Positions 37,520 through 49,201 are shown, numbered from the stretch's first letter. The stretch: DNA of 64,000 nt from Syncephalastrum monosporum B8922 (GCA_000697355.1 JNEN01001200.1:124001-188000), one strand, 5' to 3'. The notes: generated by a model from the sequence alone, not told the origin. A program made the numbers and translations.

Positions 37520-38411
37520 TAAGAAATATGAAAGCTGCATTTACGCTTTTCTGATCAATGTACTGCTTAATTAGAATACGACTATATAAACACGAAGCAA
37601 AAGCAAACGATCCCGGTCAGACTCAGGAAACGACGTTCAACAAGCAATTGGGAGGATCAGAAGGACGTCGTTGGATGAATCAACATCAGAGTTGGAGAAG
37701 GATATCAACAACGTCCACCAGACATATACTCAAGGACAACGGTACACACCAGGCATTGCAGCCGAATATGTAAGTTAAATGAATGCAAGATATATATATG
37801 TGTTTGTTAACAGAGTTGAAGTTTATTGAACGCGACGGCGTAAAAACATGCGACTCCCAGCATTCCATCGGAACGCTCATCAAGCGTGATTCGTTAAAAC
37901 TCTACTACGCATACAAGAATTTGGCAGCAAAAGAAAAAGGTGTTGTTGCGTAAGTCAAGAATACCAACCGCGCATGATGTGCATGTTCTAATGGGCATTT
38001 ATGTATTGGCTAGGCTTGGGGCCAATTCGGTCCTGGATTTGACGAAAGATGAGGACTCTGTACACCGACATTTATTCTCTGCCGAAGGTTAGGCTCACCT
38101 GAAAAGACATCATGGGTATTACTACGAGGACCCAGTTACGCTACTGGATGAGAACATCAAACAATCAGAGATATCGAAAAGGTAAGTGATTATAACTCAT
38201 TTAAACCTGCTTTGGCTGCTACTAACTGTTCAAAAGGTCTCCAAGCAGGATTTGGACAAAGCTCGCTCAATTGCAAACAAAAACGAAAGGACGCACAAAG
38301 ATGGTGCGTCAACAATGTTTGACCTGTTTTCAGAGTAGTAAGTAGCCATCATTTTGTTTTTATACATATCGTTCACTTGCCAACTCTAATCGATGCATTG
38401 CAAAAGTCTAG
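37520..38411 (+). pseudogene. Broken copy 1 of the expanded family (cf. 41.4 kb)
   Basis: Closely parallels 41372-42270, including the intron positions. The first exon has lost its frame. Recognisable pieces read FIERDGVKTCDSQHS (exon 2), LGANSVLDLTKDE (exon 3, with a stop where the intact copy has W in QGWANLKRQY) and SKQDLDKARSIANKNERTH (exon 4). Similarity stops abruptly at GCAAAAGTCTA (38411); the intact copy continues into its fifth exon, while here the 365-bp tandem repeat begins. Pseudogene by truncation and stops. Confidence 0.8.
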
Positions 38412-39240
38412 TTATACACACAACAAGTGTCCCATGTGCTCCTAGCCGCTCTGCAGACCACTGGTGCAATCAATACCAGAAAAAATGGATCCCAACGCGT
38501 TAGCTTTCGTGATTGCTGTTTTAACTTGAAAAAAGACAGAGATGATGAGAGTTTAATTCACAGTGTTATGCATTCCATTGACTTATCTTGAGCCGTGAAG
38601 CCAGTAGATTTGTTCAGCTTTCACAAAGTCATTCCCAAACTGCTAGCAGAGTGCTAACGGCCTGAAACAGCTGCACAGAGCTACAGCTGACTCATATGCT
38701 CGATTGTCCAAAGCACGTACGAGTAACGACCATGTGAGAAGCTGCTCAAAAGCCAACGCAGAGATCCATCTTTCGTATGCACACACAACAAGTGTCCCAT
38801 GTGCTCCTAGCCGCTCTGCAGACCACTGGTGCAATCAATACCAGAAAAGATGGATCCCAACGCGTTAGCTTTCGTGATTGCTGTTTTAACTTGAAAAAAG
38901 ACAGAGATGATGAGAATTTAATTCACAGTGTTATGCATTCCATTGACTTATCTTGAGCCGTGAAGCCAGTAGATTTGTTCAGCTTTCACAAAGTCATTCC
39001 CAAACTGCTAGCAGAGTGCTAACGGCCTGAAACAGCTGCACAGAGCTACAGCTGACTCATATGCTCGATTGTCCAAAGCACGTACGAGTAACGACCATGT
39101 GAGAAGCTGCTCAAAAGCCAACGCAGAGATTCATCTTTCGTATGCACACACAACAAGTGTCCCGTGTACTCCTAGCCGCTCTGCAGACCACTGGTGCAAT
39201 CAATACCAGAAAAGATGGATCCCAAAGCATGGGCTGACAA
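38412..39240 (+). repeat. 365-bp tandem repeat, about 2.3 copies
   Basis: The anchor CAACAAGTGTCCC occurs at 38421, 38787 and 39151 (spacing 366 and 364 bp). Copies are nearly identical by eye over the unit, which runs through TGGATCCCAA, CGTTAGCTTTCGTGATTGCTG, a TTATCTTGAGCCGTGAAGC block and CTAGCAGAGTGCTAACGG. The third copy diverges after GGATCCCAAAG (about 39230) into the next remnant. The unit contains a short open frame (KARTSNDHVRSCSKANAEI) repeated with it, probably a fossil coding fragment. Recent duplication is inferred from the high identity. Confidence 0.85.
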
Positions 39241-39516
39241 GCAGATGTCCAGATGTCCTCTCAGGAAAGTGGGAAAGTACACGAGCGGCGCATTCGTGCA
39301 CTGCGGAACTCAGCTCAAAATTAAAGGCGCGCCGCAGGTCGCAAGGCGGATTTCCATGAACGGACCAGCAATCCACAGTCGCATTTGTGTATGATAGATG
39401 TCGTCTTTTCTGTCTTGCCAGACATTACAGGGACTTTATTCAAACATTGATCGAAGCAACTGAAAGACTATTGTGCACAGCTAATGAATTTGCTGCGGTG
39501 GAGCTGGTCACAAGCT

Positions 39517-40096
39517 TCAGATCCGTGTCATCAGGGTCTCTGGTTCTGAAACTGCGTACGTTTTACTTTGTCCTTTGATAAATGACCAGAATTGCTCAAT
39601 AGCATTTGATTCAGGTGAATACGGTGGTAAGTGAATAGAGCGGTATCCACGGGCACTGATGTTAATGCCGCTTCTGTTCCTCGGTTCATTGTATTGTTTG
39701 GCCATCGTTGTCCCACGTTCACCAACTCCAAGCTGTCGTGCACCAGCAAATAAAGCTTTTTGGGTTTTGAGCTTTGAGAATCTCTCATTGCCTTGATCAC
39801 TATGTTTGTTCCGCTGCCGCTTTTCTTGGGTCTATTATCAATGGATGTTAAAATAGGCCGTCATCAATGCAATGGTTTCTATAGCATTGTAAGGCATATC
39901 TTTTTCTTGTTCTTTGAAGATGATGGCGATTCGGCAGGCATGTTTTGCATATATATTGGGTGTGCGTAATTAGCGTATTATATATATATTGCTCATGGTC
40001 AACATAATTATCCATCGGCACATCACCATTTTCATCAACAGCAATGCCCTGGCCGTCTTCGTAATAAATATTCATTGGGATCATTGTTAAGTACAC
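39517..40096 (-). pseudogene. Tc1/IS630-type transposase remnant
   Basis: Minus strand. The C-terminal DDE signature is clear: GYRSIHLPPYSPESNAIEQFW, with the third catalytic Glu, followed by SFIKGQSKTYAVSEPETLM and a stop. Upstream, ALFAGARQLG-like and MAKQYNEPRNRS pieces lie in shifted frames. At 40096-39960 an acidic stretch (IAVDENGDVPMDNYVDHE) resembles the N-terminal leader of such proteins. The first two catalytic Asp are not identifiable. No terminal inverted repeats found. Confidence 0.65.
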
Positions 40097-40162
40097 ATAT
40101 GAGATGTGATCTATAAACCCCGAAGAATGAAGTAACCAGTATCTAAAAGAACTCGACTGTAT

Positions 40163-41330
40163 TCATTCACTGATATTATCGGCTACAATATTATGTGAGC
40201 TAAGGCTTCTTGTCGTCGACAACTGTCTTCTGCCAAGACGACGAAAGATTAACTGGACATTCATTCGACTTGGTTGTTCATTGAAAATCCGACTTAATTT
40301 TATTTTTTGTATGGGGACTGACGTCCATGTATACAAGAGTGCAAGACAGAGGTATTTATGGGATGAATTTTGGGTGTGGTGGAATGCGGCGAGAGCGAAT
40401 GCAAGCCCGATGGATGGTAGCAACAGTTGTGTTGTGATGGAAAGAACTTCCTCGAAGACATAGCCCCAGTGGGCAGTCCATATTCCATACGGAGCGCATG
40501 CAATAACGACATGGCTGCTCATGATGGAAGGCGTGCTGGGGGTTCTGAGTGCGAAGATCGCTTGTCTGACGTGGTTATGGGTGGCCGGCGCGAGGAACAA
40601 ATCGGCCCACACAGTGGCCCAAATTGGCCACTTTTAAGTGGACGGGTGAAAAGGAAGTGTTCCAGGTCCTCGGGGTGGACAAAACACAGAGGGCAGAGGG
40701 GTGACGGGAAGGCGTTCGCATTATTGAATGCAGTCGTTGACGGTTTGGTATCGTCCGATGTAAGGTACGGAAGCAAACATTGCGTGCTGGGGCAGGTAAA
40801 GGCGTTTTCCAGAACCCAGTCCACTGGCCTGGCCGTAGTGGGACTGAATGTACGCGGTGAGAGAGTGCGAAATGGGACGAGGAGGACGGAGCTAGAGAAA
40901 AAAGCATATAAGGACGTGAAGGTACGTCGTTGGGAGATTGAGTGCCGTTGGGTATGGGCAGTGAAGAACGCGTGGCGGACGGATTGTCTGGGAATCTAGC
41001 GCTCTGAAGAAGGCATTAGGATCCGCGGAGCCTTAGGTGGGTGATGGCGGCGTGTGAGTAGGCCAGACTGAGGACAGATGTAGAAGGCGTCACCAACTAG
41101 AAGGCGGTGCCTGGTCACACGAGTCACGACAGCTGGAGTTTGGTCGAGGTGCAGGGGACGGGCTATACTATCCAAGGGCATGCCGAGAACCATTAAGACT
41201 GATGGCTGGTGGTTGTTGGGTTTGTGGAGGACGGTGGCGGATCTTTAAGGAGCCATGCCGACTAATTTTGCATGAAGGGCCTGCACAGGGCGCGTCTTAA
41301 AACTCTGAACGTACTGCGCATTTAGTTATG
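40163..41330 (-). mobile_element. 3' fragment of a LINE (non-LTR retrotransposon)
   Basis: Minus-strand frames, shifted relative to each other, carry the typical C-terminal tail of a LINE ORF2: VTRHRLLVGDAFYICP, a region like R-x-I-P-x-R-x-x-LHSIM, a zinc-knuckle-like SPLCPLCFVHPEDLEHFLF, then IWTAHWGYVFEEV. The reverse transcriptase catalytic motif (YADD type) and endonuclease are absent, so only the 3' end is present, as expected of 5'-truncated copies. Several frame breaks show decay. GC content is higher than the surroundings. Confidence 0.6.
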
Positions 41331-41432
41331 AGCAGCACACTTCGTTTTCGACATTTCTCTCACTTGCTACTAGAGTAAGAAAATAAGAAGGTTGCATTTA
41401 CGCGTCTCTGATTAATGTACTGCTTATAGAGC

Positions 41433-43143
41433 ATGACTATAGAGACAAGAAGCAAACGATCCCGCTCTGACTCGATGAACGACGTTCAGCAGGCGACTGA
41501 GAGGATTAGAAAAACCTTGTTGGACAAAACAACGTCAGAGCTGGAGAGCGACATCAACAACGTCCACCAGACCATCACTAAAGGTCCTAAAAAGCTACGG
41601 CGCACGCCAGGCAATGCAGCCGAATATGTAAGTTAAATGAATAATGCAAGATATAAATGTGTTTGTCATTAACAGAGTTGAAGTTTATTGAACGCGACGG
41701 CGTAAAAACATGCGACTCCCAGCATTCCGTCGGAACGCTCATCAAGCGTGAATCGTTAAAACTCTACTACGCATACAAACATTTGGCAGCAAAAGAAAAA
41801 GGTGTCGTTGCGTAAGTCAAGAATACCAACCGTGTATGATGTGCATGTTCTAACGGGCATTTATGTATTGGCTAGCCTTGGGGCCAACTCGGTGTTGGAC
41901 TTGACGAAAGAGGAGGAGTCAGTCCACCGGTATCTATTCTCCGCCCAAGGTTGGGCCAACCTAAAAAGACAATATGGGCACCAATACGAGGACCCAGTCA
42001 CTGTACTGGATGAGAATATTAAAACAATCAGAGATATTGAAAAGGTATGTGATTATAACTCGTTTAGCCTACTTTGGCTGGTACTAACTGTTCAAAAGGT
42101 CTCCAAACAAGATTTAGGAAAAGCTCGCTCAATTGCAAACAAAAACGAGAGGACGCACAAAGACGGTGCGTCAACAATGTTTGACCTCATTTCCGAGTAG
42201 TAAGTAACCACCATTTTGTTTTTATACGCACCGTTTTACTTGCCAATTCTAATCGATGTATTGCAAAAGTCTAAAAATTCTCCAATACCGCAAGAAGGTT
42301 TTCAGGAATGATCTAGACATCACCGAGAACGACTTATGCGTTAAGATCTGGGGACCATTGTTAGAATGCATTATGCGTGATGAGCAAGATCTGAGATTGA
42401 AGTGGTAAACATAGAATATCTATCATATCGATTCCATATTACTAATACATCTTATGGTTTATTTAGGGGAGACTCGGTTGGAGATTCGGCTGAAGCAGCA
42501 AATGGACATGATGCATTTAAGGTTGACGTTCGAGTCGTACGGGATATATTCTCGGCACGTCAAAGCAAGAAGGAGTCGGACGCAGGCAATGCGGAACTGT
42601 CAAGGAAGGGTGCATCGGTTGGGAAGATAACCGACGACAAAGTCAAGCTTCTTATTGAAAGCAAGTGCGTGCTTGACCGAATAATATCAACGCTTGAAAT
42701 CGAGAAACCAATTATAGTTCCAGCATTGCAGCTGAAAGGTATGCAGTATCTATAGCATCATATGTGTTGTCCTAACACTCTTAATGGTGCTAGGTCTACG
42801 AGCAGAATTGTTTTCAGTACGTTTGGTTGCAGACGGTCTCTATGTAGCTGTGAACGAAGGAAGCTGTACTCTACCATCCACTGCAGCCGATATATACAAC
42901 CTGAGGCATGCTTACATCCTTTTAGAAAAGTTCAAGGTAATCAGATGAATTCAAACGACCACATCTTTATTAACGTAGCCATGATTTAACAATTAGAATG
43001 CATCACTTGATCTTTCAAACCTGGCGTTAGACTCGATTTCATCTCCAGCCATACCAAAACGAACAAGGAAGACCTGGATTCCACCTCGTAGTAACAGAAT
43101 CACACCACTGCCAAAATACCTCTTGAATCCAGAAACTCATTGA
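41433..43143 (+). CDS. Intact member of an expanded fungal gene family
   Basis: Eight exons (41433-41627, 41678-41811, 41876-42044, 42099-42199, 42270-42404, 42467-42738, 42794-42936, 42997-43143) join to 431 aa without a stop. The N-terminus is basic (RSKRSRSDS, then a coiled-coil-like stretch). The middle is helical (IERDGVKTCDSQHS; YLFSAQGWANLKRQYGH; KIWGPLLECIMRDEQDL). The C-terminal domain carries FKVDVRVV, then GNAELSRKGASVGK, KLLIESKCVLDRI, ALQLKGLRAELFSV, VADGLYVAVNEGS and a basic tail (PKRTRKTWIPPRS). D...E-x-x-x-K spacing weakly recalls PD-(D/E)XK nucleases. I know no function; similar proteins are, to my memory, numerous in Mucoromycota. Two partial copies nearby (37.5, 51.1 kb) show recent amplification. 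The first exon may start at a later ATG. Confidence 0.72.
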
Positions 43144-43833
43144 GACTCATCATCGCCTTTGACCTCATGATATTTCTTTTCATCTTGCATCCCCTCTGTG
43201 CGTATATAGCTACTACATTGAATGACTATCTGATAACCACCATGATAAACATCATTAAAGACAACTTACTATAAGTCAACACTCACCAATGGGAAGGATC
43301 TTACTCTGTATTTGATGCCAAGCGTCAGATTGTCAACGCAGGCATCGAATGACTCACTGAAAAAGGCCTGGAATTTTCAAAAATGAGATCTTTGATTTGA
43401 TACTTCACTTGAATCGTACTAATAAGCTCTTGCATGGTGAGCGGATCATTAAAAGACTAAATAAAGAAGCAACAAGCATGATACAGCGTCTGGTCTATTA
43501 CTACCTTCTACAACCCTACATTGATGAGCACAGGATACTTGGATAAGCTGATCGAAATATCGGATTGAGGGAGCCAGCTGTTGAACAGTCTGTCAAGGAA
43601 ACGAGGCAACTCAGTTATGAATAGGCTAGACAGAAGCCCCAAAGTTGTAGCACCTTGGAAAAATATTCTGGGTGTACGCAGTTATACGCTTGCACTTGTT
43701 CCAGGAGTGAACCGATGTATGGGTGGCTGGAGTGCTGTGCGTGATCCACGATTAATTGTACCCAGCATGCCGTCATCAGCGATGAAACGACCATGCAGTT
43801 AATTCGTTGGAACTGGTAAGTATATGGAAAATA
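43144..43833. other. Repeat-rich spacer
   Basis: AT-rich DNA between the intact family gene and the pogo-like element. No supported gene. The last two bases (TA at 43832-43833) are the left target-site duplication of that element. Confidence 0.5.
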
Positions 43834-43856
43834 CAGTGCCCGCTCGATAACTCGAT
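43834..43856 (+). repeat. Left terminal inverted repeat of pogo-like element
   Basis: CAGTGCCCGCTCGATAACTC followed by GAT; exact reverse complement of 44528-44550. Preceded by TA. Confidence 0.9.
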
Positions 43857-44527
43857 ACTCGATAACTCGATATTTCCCTAAGTCGATCACCGTCGCTGCA
43901 ACCGAATCACGTTAAGCAGGAAAAATTCGATAACTCGATAACTCGATACTCGATCAGCCCCTCCCAAACGATCGAGTTAGAATCAACCAATAAAAATCGT
44001 CGAAAGTTGAATATTAAACATGTCAGACGATAGGATTTGAACAAACAACCTGCAGCAATCTTGTTATTGACGTATTAGATGATGAAGTGTCGCGTGAGTG
44101 ACATAATGCTCTTCTCTATTTCATTGGACGAATGCGAACAAAACGTCTTATATTTTGGGGCCAAGGGGCTGTTATTGCGCTTTGCCTCAAGCTGCTCTTT
44201 TTCCACTTGCATGTGGTTCCTCTCCTCCCTGATTATAGCCGAGATGGTGGATTGGCTTCCTTTGTTGTCAGCCCGAATCCTTCCCTAACCCACTGCGCGA
44301 ACTGGCGTTGACTGTGCGGAGGCGCCGTACTCTTATGCTTCCGCATACAGTCTAGCTAATTTTCTTCGGTTACTAAGCTGTTGCATTTTGTGATCGAAAG
44401 CAAGCGCGGAAGATGGCAAAGATGTCTTTATCTGTAGCTGAGCATCAGCCGTCAGTCTTTGGTCGGAAATTCATTTTCATAACTCGATCATTCGATTAGT
44501 CGATCACCAAGGGCTGCAACGGTGGTG

Positions 44528-44550
44528 ATCGAGTTATCGAGCGGGCACTG
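44528..44550 (-). repeat. Right terminal inverted repeat of pogo-like element
   Basis: Exact reverse complement of 43834-43856, followed by TA at 44551-44552. Confidence 0.9.
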
Positions 44551-44552
44551 TA

Positions 44553-47500
44553 TCTATAAATGTATACGTTTTCAAGCGTCTGGAATATTTCGCTGTCCTT
44601 TTTTTTTCTTCAATAATATGACAATGAACAATAAATACTGAATCAAGCGAGGAAGACGAGTTTGCACATTAGCCTCAAGCGTCAGACGACGAGTACTATG
44701 TCCTGTCTCTCAAACTTACAACGCAGCCAAACACAGATATCCTTAAGGACATTGCCGTGATGGCCGTAGTTGGAGACGCCTTCACCAAAAGCGCTTTCGT
44801 GGTGGGCTCGCTTCCCCTGCCACACCCAAAGTTCGGTCGGTTCAGTTGGGCCAGCTCTCTGGCAGCCATTTTTTTCACCCCTCTCTTTTTTGTCAATTTT
44901 GGTCATGAATAATTTACCTTATCCTTCGGAACATTGAGTTCTATAACGAGGCCAACAGCAAATACATTTTGAACATCGTGACGCAGTTCTGGCTCTTCAT
45001 CAGTCATCGAGTCATCAAGCAAGTGATATGAACTATCTAATACATGTATAATTACAGCTTCATCTTCTTTCCTACAACTCACTCTGGCTCACGTTCCGGA
45101 ACATTACGTATATAAACCAGAGTGTAATAATGGTAAGAGATTCTCATGGTGATGTGTCTAAACTGTCCAAACTGTCTGGACTGCGCTCCCTGTCCGTCAC
45201 CGCCCTCCTCTAATGCGATGCGTCTGGATCTCCCGGTGTGGGGCAACTTAGCAGGAGGCTATTCATGCCACTTAGTTGGCAGCACTTGATCCTCTTCTAC
45301 ACGAGATCAGTACGAAACCCTCGAAATTATTCCAGATAGTATAAATACTCAAGTTACTACTCTTTGATACGATATCTTATTGTATCTTCAAAGCTCGAGT
45401 TGTCAAGAAAGCCGTCTTGACGGGGAAGCACAGAGAAATGACTTGTCTTTGCAAGGAAGTACAAGTCCTATACTTTCGACGACCGGAAGAAGGTTTTATG
45501 GCCAAGCGAGGCCGGCTTCGAAAAAGGCAAGAAAACAGTGTGCAAGCACACGTTTGGCGCACGAAGGACGTGAGTCAACGGCATGAAAGCATCATATCAT
45601 ATCATCTATATATAATAAAAATAGGGTTCCGTATCATCCGTAAATCACATGACCTGGAGGCGAGGGTTCGAATCCCGGTAAGGGACATTGTGTGGCGGCA
45701 ACCTTCTGGCACTAAGGGGTTGGGTGGAACCAAAAGAAGAGTGCATTGGAAAAATAGTGACACTCAGATATCATTAGCGTCATATTCTCTAGAATGACCC
45801 GATTTTGCTAATGGTTGAACGCTGTGGCTCTTCTACTATTAATGGAAAAAGAACCGAACAAACCTATCGAACATACCGCTAATATTGCGATATATTGTAT
45901 TTCATACTGCAAGTCGAAACTCCATGGCAAGGACGATAATATTTAAACAGCCTTTGATACAGATGGTACAAGGCAGTTGCCTTTAACCAATACTGTGCAG
46001 GGTCGTACTGTATATGCTGTAAGCACTGCCTTCTTGAATCACACACAATAGGACCAAGCCTAGCGCATCTTTTCCAAGGGGTTTCAAGTTGTCTAAGCAT
46101 GTAATAGCGAGGATATGGAGCAACTCAGCATGCGCGATGAAGGCGCCATGAAGGTTTAAAATCGAGAGAACTCTACTGAGCTGACAGCAAGGGGCTATCA
46201 GACGAGTATGATGGGATAGATTGTAGTTGTCTTTATTCGTGCATGTAAAAACAACGACTAAAAAGGGAGAACGGTGTTTGGAGATGACGAAATGAGGGGG
46301 AATGTTGGGTGAGCTGGGCAACGTAAGAAAACAAAAGTCAATATTGGTCTGGCAGAATGCGAAATCATCACTCAAGGCATTACCCTATCTTAATGACGAG
46401 TATGACCATAAGGCGGATTATGGACCGCCACCGTCACTCAATTTATAACATTTGACTCATCTCATTATCGACTAGATGGTAAATGTGCAAAGTCTGCAGA
46501 CACTCAAGTGTATAAGAATAAGAAAGCGCGTCTTTTCTTTCTACAAAGCACGATACTCCTTAGACTTCTTCTCCATATACTGTATGTTATACAGTACAGT
46601 ATGTTATACCTGACAAAGTTCTCATACGCGGCACACACTCGCAGCGCTACATCCGTTTTGATGGTGGGTACATAAGCGAACACGCAAGCCAAAGATAGCA
46701 CTGAATCGGTACAGTGTAAATGCCAGACTGCCTCTACTGATTCCAAACAACGAAGCGCACGTTTACTCACTCTTACGAGTATTATTAAATACTGACTCTT
46801 ACGGTACTCGACGGTATGCTTCGGCATGAGAAGTCCAGCTGAGCAGAAAGCTTCTCTTTGGTGAGTACGCTGCAAACTTGAGCTTTTACGCAAATATCCT
46901 GTAAGGAAACTACTATTAGTCAGTTTTGAAATTTATCGTACTTCCAGTTTGGCTTCATACTTATTGTGATGGGACAATATTTTATCACCTGAAGGCTTTG
47001 ATCTAACTGACATTGACCTTATGTAAGGTCCTGACACAATAGAGTGTATGAAGGTAAGTATTTCTGATAGGAAGCTCGACGGGATATGAGACTTGCGAAT
47101 GCACATAAACACGATTATAATCGACTACTACCATCCTACGATAGCTTTTCAGTTGCTTCTCCTACAGAAACAGCTCTCATTGGAATCTAATATCCGGGCA
47201 TCATCTTTAAAATAAGCAGAATTCTCAGATAGCAGCCTCCTATTGTCTGGGAACGAAGCGACATACTGCAATTAAACGACCACACGTCCACAAAGCAAAG
47301 TCACTGTCAGCTCGCTATCTTTCGGTATATGATGCATCTGTCGCAAAGATCTCGGCGTAAACTTCAGCCTCCTACATCTCGGTAGCTACTCTTCTGCGAT
47401 AATCTCGAGAGCGACCCAGTTTTCTATATGACATTGACGTGAGTGAACACTGAGGTTCTTTTACTGTAAATAAAAAAAGCCAAACAAACCTATAAAAAAC

Positions 47501-48639
47501 ACACAGCTTATGTTTCCATATGTCTCACGCGGAAGGTGCAGAAATCCCATAGCAAGGATGATGACATTGTACCTGTTTCCCGCACACGCGAAGCGTAAAT
47601 GGGGGTATGGGGGCTGGCCCCCATCAAGCCGTGGGAGCGGCCTTGGGTGACCGGAGATTAAGTGGAGGTTGTGATGACCCGAAGCCGCAGGCGAAGGGGC
47701 TCACTCACACCCGGAACGCAATCGGAGTGTCAGCCATGGACGAAGCGAAACGAGTCCCACGGCTTGTATCATATAATAGTTATAAGTTCTCTACTTATAA
47801 CTACATAAGCAGAACGCTGGAGACCCGGGATTCCCGTCAAGGCGTCTGGCAACGTGGATCACTTTGAAACGTGAACGGTACCTGACGTTAATATTTATCC
47901 AGGTCGTTTTTTCTTGCGTTCTTTTTCCCATTAGCAGACGCGGTTTATGTAACCGAATGAATATCCATCGATGTGAGTCTGTCCCATATAAAACGACTGT
48001 TTTCTTGCACGTCTACCTTTCGTCTTCTTTTCTTTACTCTGGTAAAGTCATCCTCCCGGCAAGTACATACGAAAGGATTTTGCTTACAGGTATAAACTAT
48101 TAAGCGCAACACAGATCACATGCGCCCCCTCCCCCAGTCCCTCTGCCACCGGTTGCCCGTCCTGCGTCAATTATACATGGTCTTGGGCATCAATAACCTT
48201 CTTCTGATGTATACTTAGCTTTTTATCTTCTTTCTTGCCTCTTCTCTCGTCTTCTCCGTTTGCGTCTCCTCTTCCCGTAAGCGAAACAAATTCATGTCTA
48301 TATCTTGAATATGCGACGTTAACACACATTTCAGGTTCGTTCCTTCCTCTCTTCTCCTTTGCTCTTCCTTTCGTGCTTACTCTCCCTTCCTCCTTCTCCC
48401 CCGTTTGTGTCCCCCTAGCCTAAGCGGTCGGTGGCCGGGACCACCGTCGACAACGCCTTATCATAGACATGTGCCATTGGCCCAAATGTCCGACTCAATC
48501 CACCGGTAAGAAACTGGTGGATGTGATTTTGAAGTTGTGACTCACAAATACATTCGGTCTTGGATGAGACTGTGGCCAATGCGCCATGAGCGCGTATCGA
48601 CGACCCCGACTTCGGCCGCTTAGGTGTGGAAATCAAACG
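44553..48639. other. Accessory AT-rich block with fossil coding fragments
   Basis: No intact gene in 4.1 kb. Plus-strand open stretches at about 44655-44905 (YYVLSLKLTTQPNTDILKDI) and 45400-45570 (VLTGKHREMTCLCKEVQ) look like decayed exons but have no partners I could assign. Minus-strand stretches at 45983-46375 and 46504-46893 likewise show coding-like composition without recognised domains. A tRNA-like B box (GGTTCGAATCC) occurs near 45667, without a foldable tRNA. A GC-rich, inverted-repeat-bounded island sits at 47600-47770. Confidence 0.45.
47600..47770. repeat. GC-rich island bounded by a 12-bp inverted repeat
   Basis: CAAGCCGTGGGA at 47625-47636 is the exact reverse complement of TCCCACGGCTTG at 47755-47766. 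Just left, ATGGGGGCTGGCCCCCAT forms a separate perfect 7-bp-stem hairpin. The enclosed about 118 bp is far more GC-rich than the surrounding DNA and lacks a protein-like frame. It could be a structured RNA, the end of a small non-autonomous element, or a captured fragment. No target duplication identified. Confidence 0.5.
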
Positions 48640-49201
48640 AAGTGCAGTCCACGAGAACTGATTTTGGAACGAAATCTCGTACGGTGGTAAATACAATATA
48701 TGTCTTGCACCCACGTTCAAGAGCAACAGGACATCGATAATGGTCTGGGCTGGTATCACCCATGGCAAAAAGACAGAACTCGGCATCTTCGAAAAAAAAG
48801 GTCGCCGAACCAAGAGCGCTATGGTTGCCTTCGTGAACCAGATTTACGAGGGACCGTTGGTGCACTTCTTAGACACCTGCCCCCGTCTCCTCCTGATGGA
48901 GGGTGGAGCTCCGATCCATCGCAGTAACGCGCCGAAGAGGTGGCTGGAAGAGCATGGGATTGTCAAGATAGACTGGCCTGCACAATCGCCAGATCTCAAT
49001 CCCATCGAAAATTTGTGGAGGCAAATGAAACAAAAAGTGCAGAAGGCGCACCAGCCTGGCATGACCCAAGAGGCCTTCGCAAAGTCGATCCTAGATGCGT
49101 GAGGGTCTTGTGAGGTGGCGGACTGGAACAAGCTCATTGAGAGCATGCCAGACCGTATCAATGCCGTCATCAAGGCGAAAGGCGGCAGTACGAGATGGTA
49201 G
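48640..49201 (+). pseudogene. Tc1-type transposase pseudogene (DDE domain)
   Basis: Plus strand from a decayed stretch (CLAPTFKSNRTSIMVWAGIT) through KKTELGIFEKKGRRTKSAM, LLLMEGGAPIHRSNA, IDWPAQSPDLNPIENLWR and WNKLIESMPDRINAVIKAK to TAG. This is the C-terminal two thirds of a Tc1 transposase. The second catalytic Asp (normally in MEDGAP or DNAP) is Gly here, a TGA interrupts the frame at about 49100 where Trp is expected, and the N-terminal DNA-binding half is unrecognisable. The third catalytic Glu (NPIEN) is kept. Inactive. Confidence 0.85.

Larger units (their letters stand above)
43834..44550 (-). mobile_element. Decayed pogo/Tigger-like DNA transposon, 717 bp, both ends present
   Basis: Bounded by a perfect 23-bp inverted repeat (CAGTGCCCGCTCGATAACTC plus GAT) and flanked by TA on both sides, the target-site preference of Tc1/mariner/pogo elements. 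Subterminal CTCGATA motifs repeat several times at both ends. On the minus strand, an interrupted frame reads MRKHKSTAPPHSQRQFAQWV, then after a frameshift near 44260 SQSTISAIIREERNHMQ. This is the layout of the N-terminal HTH/CENPB-type DNA-binding region of pogo transposases. The DDE domain is missing, so this is a non-autonomous internal-deletion derivative. Confidence 0.85.

Noticed and set aside
45640..45700. tRNA gene suggested by GGTTCGAATCC
   Set aside because: The B box is perfect but the T stem pairs for only three bases, there is no A box, and the acceptor stem does not pair. At most a tRNA-derived repeat remnant.
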